Below, piece after piece: positions 15,091 through 23,915 of a stretch of DNA of 64,000 bases. Source of the stretch: a virus; the IMG/VR virus record IMGVR_UViG_3300008111_000011, positions 1 through 64,000 of that record; one strand, written 5' to 3'. The translations under genes and the position numbers were made by a program. Numbering within the stretch: position 1 is the first letter of the stretch; the number at the start of each line of letters is the position of its first letter. The notes below the pieces were generated by a model. The model did no database searches. It was not told the DNA's origin and saw only the letters and a program-made list of their open reading frames with translations.

Positions 15091-15339
15091 ATGGCAACTT
15101 ATCCTGTAGTCAATAAAGTAACTGGCGAACAAAAAGAAGTTACAATGAGTGTTCATGATTGGGACCAGTGGAAAAATGACAATCCAGAATGGGATAGGGA
15201 TTGGAGTGATCCTTCAACATGTCCCAGTTCTGGAGAGGTTGGTGAAGTTTATGATAGACTTAAAAAGTCTCATCCTGGTTGGAATGATGTTCTCCACAAA
15301 GCTTCAAAAGTACCTGGTTCGAAAGTAAAATCAATTTAA
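15091..15339 (+). CDS. small conserved-type protein
   Basis: Protein of 82 residues: MATYPVVNKVTGEQKEVTMS begins a two-strand hairpin reminiscent of FmdB-like N-termini, but the CxxC pairs of that zinc ribbon are missing. A WDQWKNDNPEWDRDWSDP stretch is rich in Trp and Asp. The C-terminus (HKASKVPGSKVKSI) is basic. Its late-motif promoter suggests late expression. Function unknown. Confidence 0.6.
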   Translation: MATYPVVNKVTGEQKEVTMSVHDWDQWKNDNPEWDRDWSDPSTCPSSGEVGEVYDRLKKSHPGWNDVLHKASKVPGSKVKSI

Positions 15340-15347
15340 TTTTTTAT

Positions 15348-16100
15348 ATGGCAAGAAGAAGAAAAGAGGATCAACCGATTGGCGTTGGAATGACTGCTAA
15401 GCAAATGAAACGCAAAAAGCCAATCAATATCGACTTAATGAAAGACATTGATCCTTTAACGGAGAATCAAAAAAGATTGTATGAATCGTATGAATCCAAT
15501 AAAAATATTGTTGCATACGGATGTGCAGGAACTGGAAAAACATTCATAACACTTTACAATGCCATTCAAGATGTTTTGGACGAGAGAAGTCCATATGAAA
15601 AAATCTATATTGTAAGATCTCTTGTAGCAACTAGAGAAATTGGATTTCTTCCTGGAGACCATGAAGATAAATCTTCTCTCTATCAAATTCCATATAAGAA
15701 CATGGTTAAGTACATGTTCCAGTTGCCAACGGATGCAGATTTTGAAATGCTTTATGGGAACTTAAAAACCCAAGGTACTATTAGTTTCTGGAGCACTTCT
15801 TTTATTCGTGGTACAACTCTGGATAATGCAATTATTATTGTTGATGAATTTCAGAACCTAAACTTCCATGAACTTGATAGTATCATTACTCGTGTCGGTG
15901 AAAATTCTAAGATTATGTTCTGTGGTGATGCTACCCAATCAGACTTAGTTAAAACAAATGAAAAGAATGGTATTATTGATTTTATGAAAATTCTTCGTGT
16001 AATGCCCTCGGTTGATATTATTGAATTCCAAGTTGAAGATATTGTAAGATCTGGATTTGTTAAAGAATATATTATTTCTAAACTGGAAGTTGGTCTATGA
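15348..16100 (+). CDS. phoH: PhoH-like ATPase
   Basis: Protein of 250 residues with a PhoH-type P-loop: Walker A GCAGTGKT at about residues 58-65, Walker B IIIVDEFQN at about 163-171, and GDATQSDL further on. These match PhoH family helicase-like ATPases, frequent in marine phages. The cellular role is debated; phosphate stress and RNA metabolism have been proposed for relatives. It overlaps the next gene by four bases. Confidence 0.92.
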   Translation: MARRRKEDQPIGVGMTAKQMKRKKPINIDLMKDIDPLTENQKRLYESYESNKNIVAYGCAGTGKTFITLYNAIQDVLDERSPYEKIYIVRSLVATREIGFLPGDHEDKSSLYQIPYKNMVKYMFQLPTDADFEMLYGNLKTQGTISFWSTSFIRGTTLDNAIIIVDEFQNLNFHELDSIITRVGENSKIMFCGDATQSDLVKTNEKNGIIDFMKILRVMPSVDIIEFQVEDIVRSGFVKEYIISKLEVGL

Positions 16101-16777
16101 CATTTATTCATCATAATTACTTAGGTGATCTTGAATTAGAAAAGAAAGAACAAAATGGCATCCGTCTCTACAATTTGCCAAATGGGAGTTGGGTGCCATC
16201 CATTACATCTGTGACTTCTTTTTATAATCGACAGATCTTTACTGAATGGAGACAAAGAGTTGGTGTAGAAAAGGCAAACGCAATTACAAGAAAGGCAACG
16301 GCAAGAGGAACTGATTTTCACCAAGTCTGTCAAGACTATCTTGAGAACAAAGAACTTGATTGGGCAAATTATCAACCCCTGACAAAGTTTATGTTCCATC
16401 ACGCAAAACCTTACCTTGATAAGATAAATAATATTCATGCAATTGAAAGAACACTCTACTCTGAATATCTGGGACTTGCTGGAAGAGTAGACTGTATTGC
16501 AGAGTATGAAGGAGAACTTGCAGTCATTGACTTCAAGACATCCGAAAAAATTAAACCAGAAGAGTGGATTGAAAATTATTTCGTCCAAGAGATGTTTTAT
16601 GCAGCAGCATATTATGAACTAACGAATATTCCTCCAGTAAAATTAATCACGCTAATGGTCACTCCTGGTGGCGAAGTTAAAGTATTTGACAAAAGAAACA
16701 AAAGTGATTATATTAAGTTATTAGTTCGTTATATTAAAGAATTTGTATCAAACAATCTTGGGTCAAATGGGAAATGA
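16097..16777 (+). CDS. PD-(D/E)XK exonuclease
   Basis: Protein of 226 residues with the PD-(D/E)XK nuclease fold of the RecB/MGME1 type: the GTDFH helix near residue 70, GRVDCIA at about 129 and VIDFKTS at about 142, giving the D...DxK metal site, then QEMFYAAAYY (the QxxxY motif). This is the exonuclease commonly found beside phoH and gp33 in cyanophages. It would act on DNA in the cytoplasm during recombination or host DNA breakdown. ATGA overlap with phoH. Confidence 0.85.
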   Translation: MTFIHHNYLGDLELEKKEQNGIRLYNLPNGSWVPSITSVTSFYNRQIFTEWRQRVGVEKANAITRKATARGTDFHQVCQDYLENKELDWANYQPLTKFMFHHAKPYLDKINNIHAIERTLYSEYLGLAGRVDCIAEYEGELAVIDFKTSEKIKPEEWIENYFVQEMFYAAAYYELTNIPPVKLITLMVTPGGEVKVFDKRNKSDYIKLLVRYIKEFVSNNLGSNGK

Positions 16778-17024
16778 ATTAGAAAAGGCATTAGAAAATA
16801 AGTTTTTTTGTCCTTCAAGGTTTGCTAAAGAAATTGAATTCTTAGTTCAAACAAATGAAGAAATGAATTACATTGATGCGATAGTTTATTTTTGCTCGGA
16901 AAATAATATCGACATTGAATCTGTTCCTAAACTTCTTTCAAAACCATTGAAAGAAAAGATAAAGTATGAAGCAATGGAATTAAACTTTTTAAAGAAAAGT
17001 TCCCGTGCAAAATTGCCAATTTGA
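16767..17024 (+). CDS. 33: gp33-like late transcription coactivator
   Basis: Protein of 85 residues from MGNELEKALENKFFCPSRFA. The core MNYIDAIVYFCSENNIDIES ... PLKEKIKYEAMELNFLKKSS lines up with T4 gp33 (MSYLEATTAFLEENSI ... IIEKIQSEAIDENLL). T4 gp33 binds the flap of RNA polymerase and links the sliding clamp to late promoters together with gp55. This fits the many NATAAATA motifs in this window. The start lies in the last codons of the exonuclease. Confidence 0.82.
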   Translation: MGNELEKALENKFFCPSRFAKEIEFLVQTNEEMNYIDAIVYFCSENNIDIESVPKLLSKPLKEKIKYEAMELNFLKKSSRAKLPI

Positions 17025-17080
17025 TTGCATTTTTCCCGAAAAAAATTTCCGGCAAAAAATTCCCATATTAGATTTTTTTA

Positions 17081-17677
17081 ATGATGCCATTTGATGCTTA
17101 TAAAACTTATCTTGCTCTAAAAAATCACTTCACTAAAGATACTTACGATTACCATAAGTATGCTGGGAAGACAAGAGCAAGTTTGCAGTCTTTTTATAAA
17201 AGAAAAGATCGCTTTTGGTTTGAAAAACTTTCTAGGAGCAAAACTGAAGAGGAAGTTGTTGATTTTTTTGTTTCAAATTTCGTATCTTCTGATGATCCTA
17301 CCAATTTATGGATTGGCAATATTATTAGAGAAGGTGAAGATACTTATAAAAGGTGGCAAAAAAGAAATCAGTCTCTAACTTACTTTTTCAAGCAAGAGAC
17401 TGAGAATTTATTTGGAGAAAATAAGGTGGATGATGTTTTTGATTGCTCAAAAGGACATCCGATTATACTTAAGAAGTTTTTAACGGGAAAAATTTCACCA
17501 GAAACAATGATCATTTATGATCGAATTTTTGGATATTTGAATAATTTTGACAAAAAACTTAAAGATCCTGTCTGGGAAACTGTTAGCTTAAAATTAAAAA
17601 AATATTCTTCCTTCATACATATAGATGTATTTCATTACAAAAAGATTTGTAAGCAGATTATTTTGGAGGAAGCATGA
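17081..17677 (+). CDS. 59: gp59-like replicative helicase loader
   Basis: Protein of 198 residues resembling T4 gp59, which loads helicase gp41 onto gp32-coated forks. The shared layout includes an N-terminal helical region ending in FYKRKDRFWFEKLSRSKTEE (T4: YQKRRDKYFFQKLSEKYKLK), then FVSNFV..DD..NLWIGNI (T4: FISNLVANQDAWIGDI), and a C-terminal WETVSLKLKKYSSFIHID. Its place two genes before gp32 supports the call. An AT-rich 56-base gap with no clear promoter precedes it. Confidence 0.85.
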   Translation: MMPFDAYKTYLALKNHFTKDTYDYHKYAGKTRASLQSFYKRKDRFWFEKLSRSKTEEEVVDFFVSNFVSSDDPTNLWIGNIIREGEDTYKRWQKRNQSLTYFFKQETENLFGENKVDDVFDCSKGHPIILKKFLTGKISPETMIIYDRIFGYLNNFDKKLKDPVWETVSLKLKKYSSFIHIDVFHYKKICKQIILEEA

Positions 17678-18018
17678 GTTTTTTTGAATCTGAGGTAGTT
17701 CGCTCAGAGATTGCAGAAATATCAAATCTGCAAGAGCAAATTTATCAGAGTGTTTTTAAATTCCCTACGATGGGAAAAAAAGAAAAAATAACTCATGTCA
17801 ATCTTCTACGAAGACTTTTAGATAAACAGCAAATTCTTTATACTAGATTGTGTCTTTCTGATGACCCAGAAGCAATACAAATGAAAAATAGAATAATAGA
17901 GTCTGCTAAATTAATGGGACTGCCTTCAAATGTTGATATAAAAATATTATTTTCTAACATGTCGAGACTCATTGAGACCATGCGAAAACAGATTGACAAG
18001 GCAGACGCGGACCTGTAG
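17674..18018 (+). CDS. DUF1825-like protein
   Basis: Protein of 114 residues starting MSFFESEVVRSEIAEISNLQ. The N-terminus, the helical layout and the length resemble the cyanobacterial DUF1825 family (MSFFDSEIVQ...), suggesting a gene shared with hosts. Entirely helical, cytoplasmic. It sits between helicase loader and ssDNA-binding protein, so a replication link is possible but unproven. Its end contains the gp32 promoter. Confidence 0.6.
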   Translation: MSFFESEVVRSEIAEISNLQEQIYQSVFKFPTMGKKEKITHVNLLRRLLDKQQILYTRLCLSDDPEAIQMKNRIIESAKLMGLPSNVDIKILFSNMSRLIETMRKQIDKADADL

Positions 18019-18021
18019 AAT
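17993..18021 (+). promoter_or_regulatory. strong sigma70-type promoter for gene 32
   Basis: TTGACA (17993-17998), 17-base spacer, TAGAAT (18016-18021). A near-consensus host promoter embedded in the end of the upstream gene, 45 bases before the gp32 start. Confidence 0.8.
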
Positions 18022-18065
18022 AATGAAGTACCAAAAGCCAAATCCAATTAATCCGAGGTATAAAA

Positions 18066-19043
18066 ATGTCTTTTTCAGATCTCAAAAAACAATCCAAACT
18101 GGGTTCTCTTACTTCTAAACTGGTAAAAGAAGTTGAGAAAATGAGTACAACTTCTGGTGGCGCTGATGAGCGTCTCTGGAAACCAGAAATGGATAAAACA
18201 GGTAACGGTTTTGCAGTAATTCGTTTCCTCCCTGCACCAGAAGGAGAAGAACTTCCCTGGGCAAAACTGTATTCACATGCTTTCCAAGGTCCTGGTGGTT
18301 GGTATATTGAGAATTCTCTCACCACTATTGGACAAAAAGATCCTCTTGGAGAGTATAACCGTGAACTGTGGAACACGGGATCAGAAGCAAATAAAGAAAC
18401 TGTTCGTAAGCAAAAGCGTAAACTGTCTTATTACAGCAATATCTACGTTGTAAAAGATCCTGCAAATCCTCAAAACGAAGGTAAAGTCTTCCTGTTTAAG
18501 TACGGCAAGAAGATCTTTGATAAAATTATGGAGGCAATGCAACCCGAGTTTGAAGATGAAACTCCTATCAATCCTTTTGACTTCTGGCAAGGTGCCAATT
18601 TCAAACTCAAAATTGTTAAGAAGGATGGATATTGGAATTATGATAAGTCTGAATTTGGTTCTGTTGAATCTCTTCTGGACGACGACGATGCTCTTGAAGC
18701 AATTTGGAAAAAGTGCTACTCTCTGACTGCAGTAACAGCTCCAGATCAGTTCAAAACCTATGAAGAACTTGAGCGTCGTCTAAACATGGTTTTGGGTAAG
18801 AAAACACCTCCAACCCAATCCCAATCTGTCGTTGCTCAGGAAGAAGAGTATGAATCTTATGTTGAATCTTACAATTCTTCCAAAAATGTAGAGAAAGAAC
18901 TTGAAGAATCTTACAATCGTAGCAAAAACGTTCCAGAAGATTTGAGTCGTCAACTTGCCTCTTTGGGTTCCTCTACTAGTAGTGCAGACGAAGAAGATGA
19001 AGACGATGCTCTGAGTTATTTCCAGAGACTGGCAGAAAGTTGA
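18066..19043 (+). CDS. 32: single-stranded DNA-binding protein gp32
   Basis: Protein of 325 residues homologous to T4 gp32. The N-terminal LAST-like basic segment (SKLGSLTSKLVKEVEK) precedes the OB-fold core with GFAVIRFLPAPEGEELPWAK and a conserved aromatic region (GPGGWYIENS). The acidic C-terminal tail (SSADEEDEDDALSYFQRLAE) is the protein-interaction arm. It coats ssDNA in replication, recombination and repair. CCGAGG provides the ribosome binding site. It ends directly against the oppositely oriented gp53 gene. Confidence 0.95.
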   Translation: MSFSDLKKQSKLGSLTSKLVKEVEKMSTTSGGADERLWKPEMDKTGNGFAVIRFLPAPEGEELPWAKLYSHAFQGPGGWYIENSLTTIGQKDPLGEYNRELWNTGSEANKETVRKQKRKLSYYSNIYVVKDPANPQNEGKVFLFKYGKKIFDKIMEAMQPEFEDETPINPFDFWQGANFKLKIVKKDGYWNYDKSEFGSVESLLDDDDALEAIWKKCYSLTAVTAPDQFKTYEELERRLNMVLGKKTPPTQSQSVVAQEEEYESYVESYNSSKNVEKELEESYNRSKNVPEDLSRQLASLGSSTSSADEEDEDDALSYFQRLAES

Positions 19044-19712
19044 TTATTCGTAAAGTTTAATATTATCTCCTTTTTTCAGGGTTCTATCTACATATTGGAT
19101 AGAACCCTGTTTATATGACATTATTTCTTCTATGTCATTTAGTATTACGTTTAGATAAACTGGTTTTAGTATGTAAATATTTCTTTTTTTATTTTCTTTA
19201 TCTTCTTCATATTGATAATTTGTTATTTCTACTGTAATATTTGTTTTTGTAACTTCTTGACCTAATCCATAGTCATAGAATGTTATGCTATAGTTTTGAT
19301 CAACTTGAAGACCAGCAGGCAAGATTAAAACGCCTAAACTGTTGTATACTTCAGTAGTTTCATAATGATGAGTGTCATATATTTTATCGTAAGTTCCATA
19401 TTTTTCAATCAAATACTTGTCAAACGTAATTTGTGGCAGAGGCCATTCTGAGTACACATTTAATATGTTATTTGACAGTAATACAACCCAATCCAAAGTT
19501 TCGTCATCATAAAATTTAAATGCGACATTATCAGGTCTCTCGTCACCTATAATTTTATATTTTGTGAAAAAATTTAAATTTTCAACAATATCGTCACGAA
19601 GTTTTCCTCTTTTAAAAAGATTCTTTACCTGTATAAAGTCATTATTTGTAGATTCTGGCAATCTACTGACATAATTGAAATTTGGTACTTTGCTAAAGTA
19701 TGGTGTTGCCAT
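19044..19712 (-). CDS. 53: baseplate wedge protein gp53
   Basis: Protein of 222 residues of the gp53 family: MATPYFSKVPNFNYVSRLPE begins the structural core, and DDETLDWVVLLSNNILN and EWPLPQITFDKYLIEKYGTY are typical of the gp53 module, which resembles LysM-like contacts. gp53 joins wedges to form the hexagonal baseplate. It is the last of a leftward late operon (gp4, unknown, gp48, gp53) and directly abuts the end of gene 32. Confidence 0.88.
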   Translation of the reverse strand: MATPYFSKVPNFNYVSRLPESTNNDFIQVKNLFKRGKLRDDIVENLNFFTKYKIIGDERPDNVAFKFYDDETLDWVVLLSNNILNVYSEWPLPQITFDKYLIEKYGTYDKIYDTHHYETTEVYNSLGVLILPAGLQVDQNYSITFYDYGLGQEVTKTNITVEITNYQYEEDKENKKRNIYILKPVYLNVILNDIEEIMSYKQGSIQYVDRTLKKGDNIKLYE

Positions 19713-19713
19713 T

Positions 19714-21204
19714 TTAATATCCTACTCCTGAAATTGATTTTCCATTTTCATCGAAATAGTCGCTAGAATATACAGGCTCAAGTTCACTAAATTGTAAATT
19801 TAATTGATATGAGGTCATAACACCATCATCAAAAGTCATATATGAACCGTCTGGGGTATAATCTACGGTACATGCTTGTAATGCACATGTCTTGATTTTA
19901 TTTAATCCTGGATGTTCGTTATCACCTTTATGCTTATATACTATTTTAAATACGTTGGGAGCTTTAAGGAACAAATTTCCTGCTCCTTTCTTTGGTGCCA
20001 TTCCTTCTTTAAAAAATCTTATTATACCAAGAACAATTTCAGATTCTCTTTTGCTTCTTGGACTTAATCTGAACGTAAAATTAAAAGGTCTTAGTTGTGG
20101 GCCTTGAAATAGCAGTTCAAGGTTGGGATTTACGATAGCGCCAGAAACTCTAGATAATAATCCTTGAGCACTTACTGCTTGTTGTGCTAGTTCTAATTTT
20201 ATGGCGGTTTTGAGCGCATCGCCAACACCACCTTCTCCCAATGTTCCCTCGATTTGAGATATAAATTGATTCACAGGATCACTTCCTTCCATAGCAGAAA
20301 AAGCTCCTGAAGCTAATCCATATTGATATGCATTCAATCCAAGTCCATTCCAATCAACACTATTTTGATCTGATAATGTAGGTTGTATAGGTAACGTTAC
20401 ATATCCTTTAGGAATTTCTGTTAAGGTTCTATTGCCCCAACCTAACTTATTTTCTAATGGTGATCTGGTTCCATATTCGAGCATATTAAATTGAATATAA
20501 TCTTGCGTTGGGCTTCTGTCAATTGGATAATGCAAAACTGGATATTCTTTTCTTTCTGGAGATCCTTCAAGATTTGGTATTCCTGTTTGTGCTAATGCCT
20601 GTATTCCTGAAGTTAGATCTTCTGATATATCTGATTCATCCGTTGGTGTAGGTTCTTCTGAATCTACATCTGCCCCTTGATCAGATTTACTTCTATTATT
20701 AGATTGTATAGTATTTGCTTGCTTTGCAGATATTACCTGAGCAAGTCCTGGTTGAGTATTTGCCGCAAGATTGATGAGATTATTTTGAACTGCATCATAA
20801 AACTTACCACCACTTGTGGATAATGATTGTTGTGCGGTTGCTCCTAAAACAGGATCTCCTACATTTTTTCCTGGAGGAATTTTTCCAAGATCTGCATCTT
20901 CTTGTGAGTAATTTCTAAACCCATAAGTTCTTCCATTATCTGCAGTAGATCCAGCCCTAACCCATCCACCTGGATTAAAATTATCTATAGAGTCGGCAGT
21001 TCCTGGAGTCCATGTTTTTCCGTCAGAAGTTCTTGCTGCAGGTTTAGGTGCATAATATAAATCAGTTCTTGCTGTTCCTTCTATAGGTTTTCCATTACTA
21101 TCTACTTTATATCCAGTAATTGTTCTAAAGTAATAATTTTGATTACTTCCAGGCAATTTTTGTGCAAATTGATTGCCGTAGATATATTTTATCTTATCAG
21201 CCAT
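19714..21204 (-). CDS. 48: baseplate tail-tube cap gp48
   Basis: Protein of 496 residues. The C-terminal part, with RPFNFTFRLSPRSKRESEIV, GIIRFFKEGMAPKK, FKIVYKH and SYQLNLQFSELEPVYSSDY, matches the T4 gp48/gp54 tube-initiation type that caps the hub and starts tube assembly. The N-terminal half is a low-complexity Gly/Ser/Asp/Pro-rich extension. Choice of gp48 over gp54 rests on its position beside gp53. Preceded by late-type promoter motifs on the same strand. Confidence 0.85.
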   Translation of the reverse strand: MADKIKYIYGNQFAQKLPGSNQNYYFRTITGYKVDSNGKPIEGTARTDLYYAPKPAARTSDGKTWTPGTADSIDNFNPGGWVRAGSTADNGRTYGFRNYSQEDADLGKIPPGKNVGDPVLGATAQQSLSTSGGKFYDAVQNNLINLAANTQPGLAQVISAKQANTIQSNNRSKSDQGADVDSEEPTPTDESDISEDLTSGIQALAQTGIPNLEGSPERKEYPVLHYPIDRSPTQDYIQFNMLEYGTRSPLENKLGWGNRTLTEIPKGYVTLPIQPTLSDQNSVDWNGLGLNAYQYGLASGAFSAMEGSDPVNQFISQIEGTLGEGGVGDALKTAIKLELAQQAVSAQGLLSRVSGAIVNPNLELLFQGPQLRPFNFTFRLSPRSKRESEIVLGIIRFFKEGMAPKKGAGNLFLKAPNVFKIVYKHKGDNEHPGLNKIKTCALQACTVDYTPDGSYMTFDDGVMTSYQLNLQFSELEPVYSSDYFDENGKSISGVGY

Positions 21205-21263
21205 CAGAAATCTCTCCCGTTTACAAGGTGAGCCAGTATCTCAATTTTTTGTAAAGTAAGAGA

Positions 21264-21289
21264 CATTTATAGGTGAGTTTTTATTTATT
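21264..21289 (-). promoter_or_regulatory. two late promoter motifs for gp48-gp53
   Basis: On the minus strand, AATAAATA occupies 21282-21289 and TATAAATG 21264-21271. Both lie 60-85 bases before the gp48 start and match or nearly match the T4 late -10 pattern. Confidence 0.55.
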
Positions 21290-21671
21290 TAGCTCTAAAC
21301 TTAGCATATCCAAGAGATCTCAAATAATCAATTTCATTTCTTTCTACGTACAAAAGTTTTCCGCTGACTTCTTTCCAAGTATATCTTCTCATTTCTCCCC
21401 AGTGAAAATTGATCCCCTCGAATCCCCAAGGTTCTACAGAAGTCACTGCTACAAGTGGAAATTCATCGTATCTAATATTTTTTGTTTTTGTAGAATATAC
21501 GAATGTATAATATTTGCCAACTTGAGGAACAACTTTTTCTATTTTAAAAACTTCCATAATAGCTAGCATAATATCATCAGGTTGTTTATAATTATTTTTT
21601 TCTATGTTTGATTTTAGTATGGAAATTCTTCTAGATTTTTTTTCTATTTCTTGTCCAAATCCTTTTTCCAT
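21285..21671 (-). CDS. conserved-type protein between gp4 and gp48
   Basis: Protein of 128 residues: a basic helical N-terminus (EKKSRRISILKSNIEKNNYK), a central beta domain (VPQVGKYYTFVYSTKTK, YDEFPLVAVTSVEPWGFEGI) and a C-terminal motif RSLGYAKFRAK. Position in the late leftward operon between head-completion and baseplate genes suggests a virion or assembly role. No family name can be given. Start overlaps the gp4 stop. Confidence 0.65.
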   Translation of the reverse strand: MEKGFGQEIEKKSRRISILKSNIEKNNYKQPDDIMLAIMEVFKIEKVVPQVGKYYTFVYSTKTKNIRYDEFPLVAVTSVEPWGFEGINFHWGEMRRYTWKEVSGKLLYVERNEIDYLRSLGYAKFRAK

Positions 21672-22114
21672 TACTTGATACCTAATTCTTCTTCTGTGAT
21701 GACTTTAAATTCTATCATTCTATCGTCACAAAACTCTTTTGCGGCTTTCCACTTAGCTTGATTTACTGCATATGTTTTGCATTCATGTATGAATGACTTT
21801 GTAACTCGCGTTTTTTGCTTTGGTGGAAGAGTTTGTTTTTTTGGTTTTACTTCGACAATATAAGTTTTTGTTTTTCCCGTCTTTTCTTTAACTTTTATTA
21901 TAAAGTCAGGAAAATATCTATGAACACGATTGTCTACTGGAGAAATGTAAGGTATCCAAAATTCTTCACTTCCCCATTCGATTATATTTTCGTTTAAGTC
22001 GCACCAATGACAAAATTTTCTCTCCCAACTGCTACGGCAGATAATATTATTTGGGTCACCTTTATATTTTTGTGGATGCGAAGGTTTATACCTACTTTTA
22101 ATACTTTCTGCCAT
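21671..22114 (-). CDS. 4: head completion protein gp4
   Basis: Protein of 147 residues homologous to T4 gp4, which is needed to finish filled heads before tail joining. Features: PQKYKGDPNNIICRSSWERK, WGSEEFWIPYISPVDN, RYFPDFII and YIVEVKPKKQT. The E...D...ExK series resembles a PD-(D/E)XK nuclease core, so it may trim the DNA end. First gene of the leftward late operon, with a perfect TATAAATA upstream. Confidence 0.88.
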   Translation of the reverse strand: MAESIKSRYKPSHPQKYKGDPNNIICRSSWERKFCHWCDLNENIIEWGSEEFWIPYISPVDNRVHRYFPDFIIKVKEKTGKTKTYIVEVKPKKQTLPPKQKTRVTKSFIHECKTYAVNQAKWKAAKEFCDDRMIEFKVITEEELGIK

Positions 22115-22145
22115 TTATTTTGATACATAATATATACGGTAAAAT

Positions 22146-22153
22146 TATTTATA
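22146..22153 (-). promoter_or_regulatory. perfect T4-type late promoter TATAAATA
   Basis: TATAAATA on the minus strand, 32 bases before the gp4 start. It lies directly over the ribosome-binding region of the divergent gene at 22155. Confidence 0.75.
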
Positions 22154-22154
22154 G

Positions 22155-22979
22155 ATGGCATTCGGATCCCCATTCCCTAGTATCAAGGGAATAAGTTCAA
22201 TAAAATCCACCTTGCTTAGACCAGCATTAACATCTCACTATGAGTGTTGGTTCAATCCTCCAAATGATGTAACTAATTGGTTAAAAAAATCTGGGAGATA
22301 TGAGTATGATTCTAGTTTTATTTCACTTTCTTGCTCTGAAGCATCTCTTCCAGGTAGCAGCTTAGCAACTCATGAAATTAATAATGATTTCAGTGGAGTA
22401 ACAGAAAGACATGCATATAGAAGAATATATGATGACAGAGCTGATTTTACTTTTTACGTTGACCATGATTACAATATAATTTCATTTTTTGAGGGTTGGA
22501 TATCTTATATTGCAGGAGAAGAATTTTCTGGAAAGTTGCCAGAATCTCAATATTACTATAGAGTAAGGTATCCAGATGGTACAGGAGAACCTCATACCAA
22601 ACTAAAAAGTGGAGGTCCTGGAAGTGGATATAGAGCCTCTAGTTTGTATATTAACAAATTTGAAAGAGATATGTCTGGCAAATGTTTAACATATAGATTT
22701 ATAAAAGCTTATCCAATATCAATTAACTCAATGCCGGTTTCTTATGATGGATCAAATCTTTTAAAATGCACAGTATCTTTTACTTACTTAAGATACGTTG
22801 TGAATAAGCAAGATTATGTGTTAACAACATCATCTTCGGAACCATCTACTCCAGGAACTGAGGAAACTCAAACACAACCTTCAGAAATTAATATTGATAA
22901 ACTATTGAGATCAAGCGGAGCAAGTTTTACGAGTCCCCTCACTCCAGGACAAACTGATTTAAATCAAGGTTTATCTTGA
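22155..22979 (+). CDS. tail tube-fold structural protein
   Basis: Protein of 274 residues starting MAFGSPFPSIKGISSIKSTL. The segment SHYECWFNPP, the FISLSCSEASLPGSSLATHE loop, YRRIYDDRADFTFYVDHDYN and FFEGWISYIAG are like the gp19/gp54 tail-tube fold found in contractile tails. A Pro/Thr/Ser-rich C-terminal tail follows. It may be the baseplate tube initiator (gp54) or a related hub-tube adaptor. Position between gp4 and gp26 supports a tail role. Confidence 0.65.
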   Translation: MAFGSPFPSIKGISSIKSTLLRPALTSHYECWFNPPNDVTNWLKKSGRYEYDSSFISLSCSEASLPGSSLATHEINNDFSGVTERHAYRRIYDDRADFTFYVDHDYNIISFFEGWISYIAGEEFSGKLPESQYYYRVRYPDGTGEPHTKLKSGGPGSGYRASSLYINKFERDMSGKCLTYRFIKAYPISINSMPVSYDGSNLLKCTVSFTYLRYVVNKQDYVLTTSSSEPSTPGTEETQTQPSEINIDKLLRSSGASFTSPLTPGQTDLNQGLS

Positions 22980-22982
22980 AGC

Positions 22983-22990
22983 AATAAATA
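22983..22990 (+). promoter_or_regulatory. late promoter motif AATAAATA
   Basis: AATAAATA 26 bases before the gp26 start, just after the upstream stop. Confidence 0.6.
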
Positions 22991-23016
22991 ATTCAACTGA
23001 ATCTTTATAAGACATT

Positions 23017-23736
23017 ATGCCTTTACCAAAAATTTCTACACCAACATATGAGTTGGAATTGCCTTCTACTGGACAAAAAATTAATTACCGACCATTTCTG
23101 GTAAGAGAAGAAAAACTTCTTGTAATTGCCCTGGAAAGTGAGGATACAAAACAAATCACTACAGCAATTAAAACTGTAATTAAAAATTGCATTCAAACAA
23201 AGAATATCAAAGTTGAATTTTTGCCCACATTTGATATAGAATATTTGTTTTTGAATATTAGAGGAAAATCTGTAGGAGAAGAAATAGAGGTTAATATTAT
23301 ATGTCCTGACGACGGCGAAACAACTGTTCCGGTAAAGATTAATATTGACGATATTAAAGTTCAGAGAAGTGAAGAACACAATCCAAAAATTCAAGTTGAT
23401 GAAAATATCATTATGGAAATGAAATATCCATCACTAGATCAATTTATCAAGAGTAACTTTGATTTTTCGGGTGACAATAATATGGATCAATCTTTTGACT
23501 TGGTTTCTTCCTGTATTGATAAAATCTACACAGAAGAGGAAGTGTGGAGTTCTTCTGATGTAACCAAAAAAGAACTTGTTGAGTTTCTAGATCAGATGAA
23601 TTCTTCTCAATTTAAGCAGATTGAAAAGTTTTTTGAAAGTATGCCAAAGTTATCTCATGAAATTAAGGTTACAAATCCAAATACTGAAGTTGAAAGTACG
23701 GTAGTTCTTGAGGGATTATCAAGTTTTTTCGCATAG
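23017..23736 (+). CDS. 26: baseplate hub subunit gp26
   Basis: Protein of 239 residues with the T4 baseplate gp26-family layout: MPLPKISTPTYELELPSTGQ, INYRPFLVREEKLLVIALES, the LPTFDIEYLFLNIRGKSVGE segment and an acidic C-terminal half. gp26 is a hub component and assembly factor. The small gp51 gene follows immediately as in T4-like cyanophages. Cytoplasmic assembly, then virion or chaperone. Confidence 0.88.
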   Translation: MPLPKISTPTYELELPSTGQKINYRPFLVREEKLLVIALESEDTKQITTAIKTVIKNCIQTKNIKVEFLPTFDIEYLFLNIRGKSVGEEIEVNIICPDDGETTVPVKINIDDIKVQRSEEHNPKIQVDENIIMEMKYPSLDQFIKSNFDFSGDNNMDQSFDLVSSCIDKIYTEEEVWSSSDVTKKELVEFLDQMNSSQFKQIEKFFESMPKLSHEIKVTNPNTEVESTVVLEGLSSFFA

Positions 23737-23747
23737 GAATGGTCCAT

Positions 23748-23915
23748 ATGGACCTTGAAAATTATTTTCAATTAAATTTTGCCTTAATGCAGTATCATAA
23801 ATACTCATTAACTGAGATTGAAAATATGATTCCTTGGGAAAGGGATGTTTACGTTGCATTATTGAAAAATCATTTAGAAGAAGAAAAACTCAAGCAACAA
23901 CAAAATGGCAGTTGA
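23748..23915 (+). CDS. 51: baseplate hub assembly factor gp51
   Basis: Protein of 55 residues, MDLENYFQLNFALMQYHKYS then LTEIENMIPWERDVYVALL, matching the small gp51 family needed to build the hub. AGGA at 23735-23738 lies nine bases before this ATG; the ATG at 23739 is too close to it. Its end overlaps the next start. Confidence 0.82.
   Translation: MDLENYFQLNFALMQYHKYSLTEIENMIPWERDVYVALLKNHLEEEKLKQQQNGS
23796..23803 (+). promoter_or_regulatory. late promoter motif CATAAATA
   Basis: CATAAATA inside gp51, about 100 bases before the tail gene at 23905. Could drive the long tail genes; could also be chance in AT-rich coding DNA. Confidence 0.35.

Noticed and set aside
17025-17080. Gap before gp59 with TTGCAT and AT-rich runs
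   Set aside because: No -10 box at proper spacing and only short imperfect repeats; no promoter or terminator call is justified.
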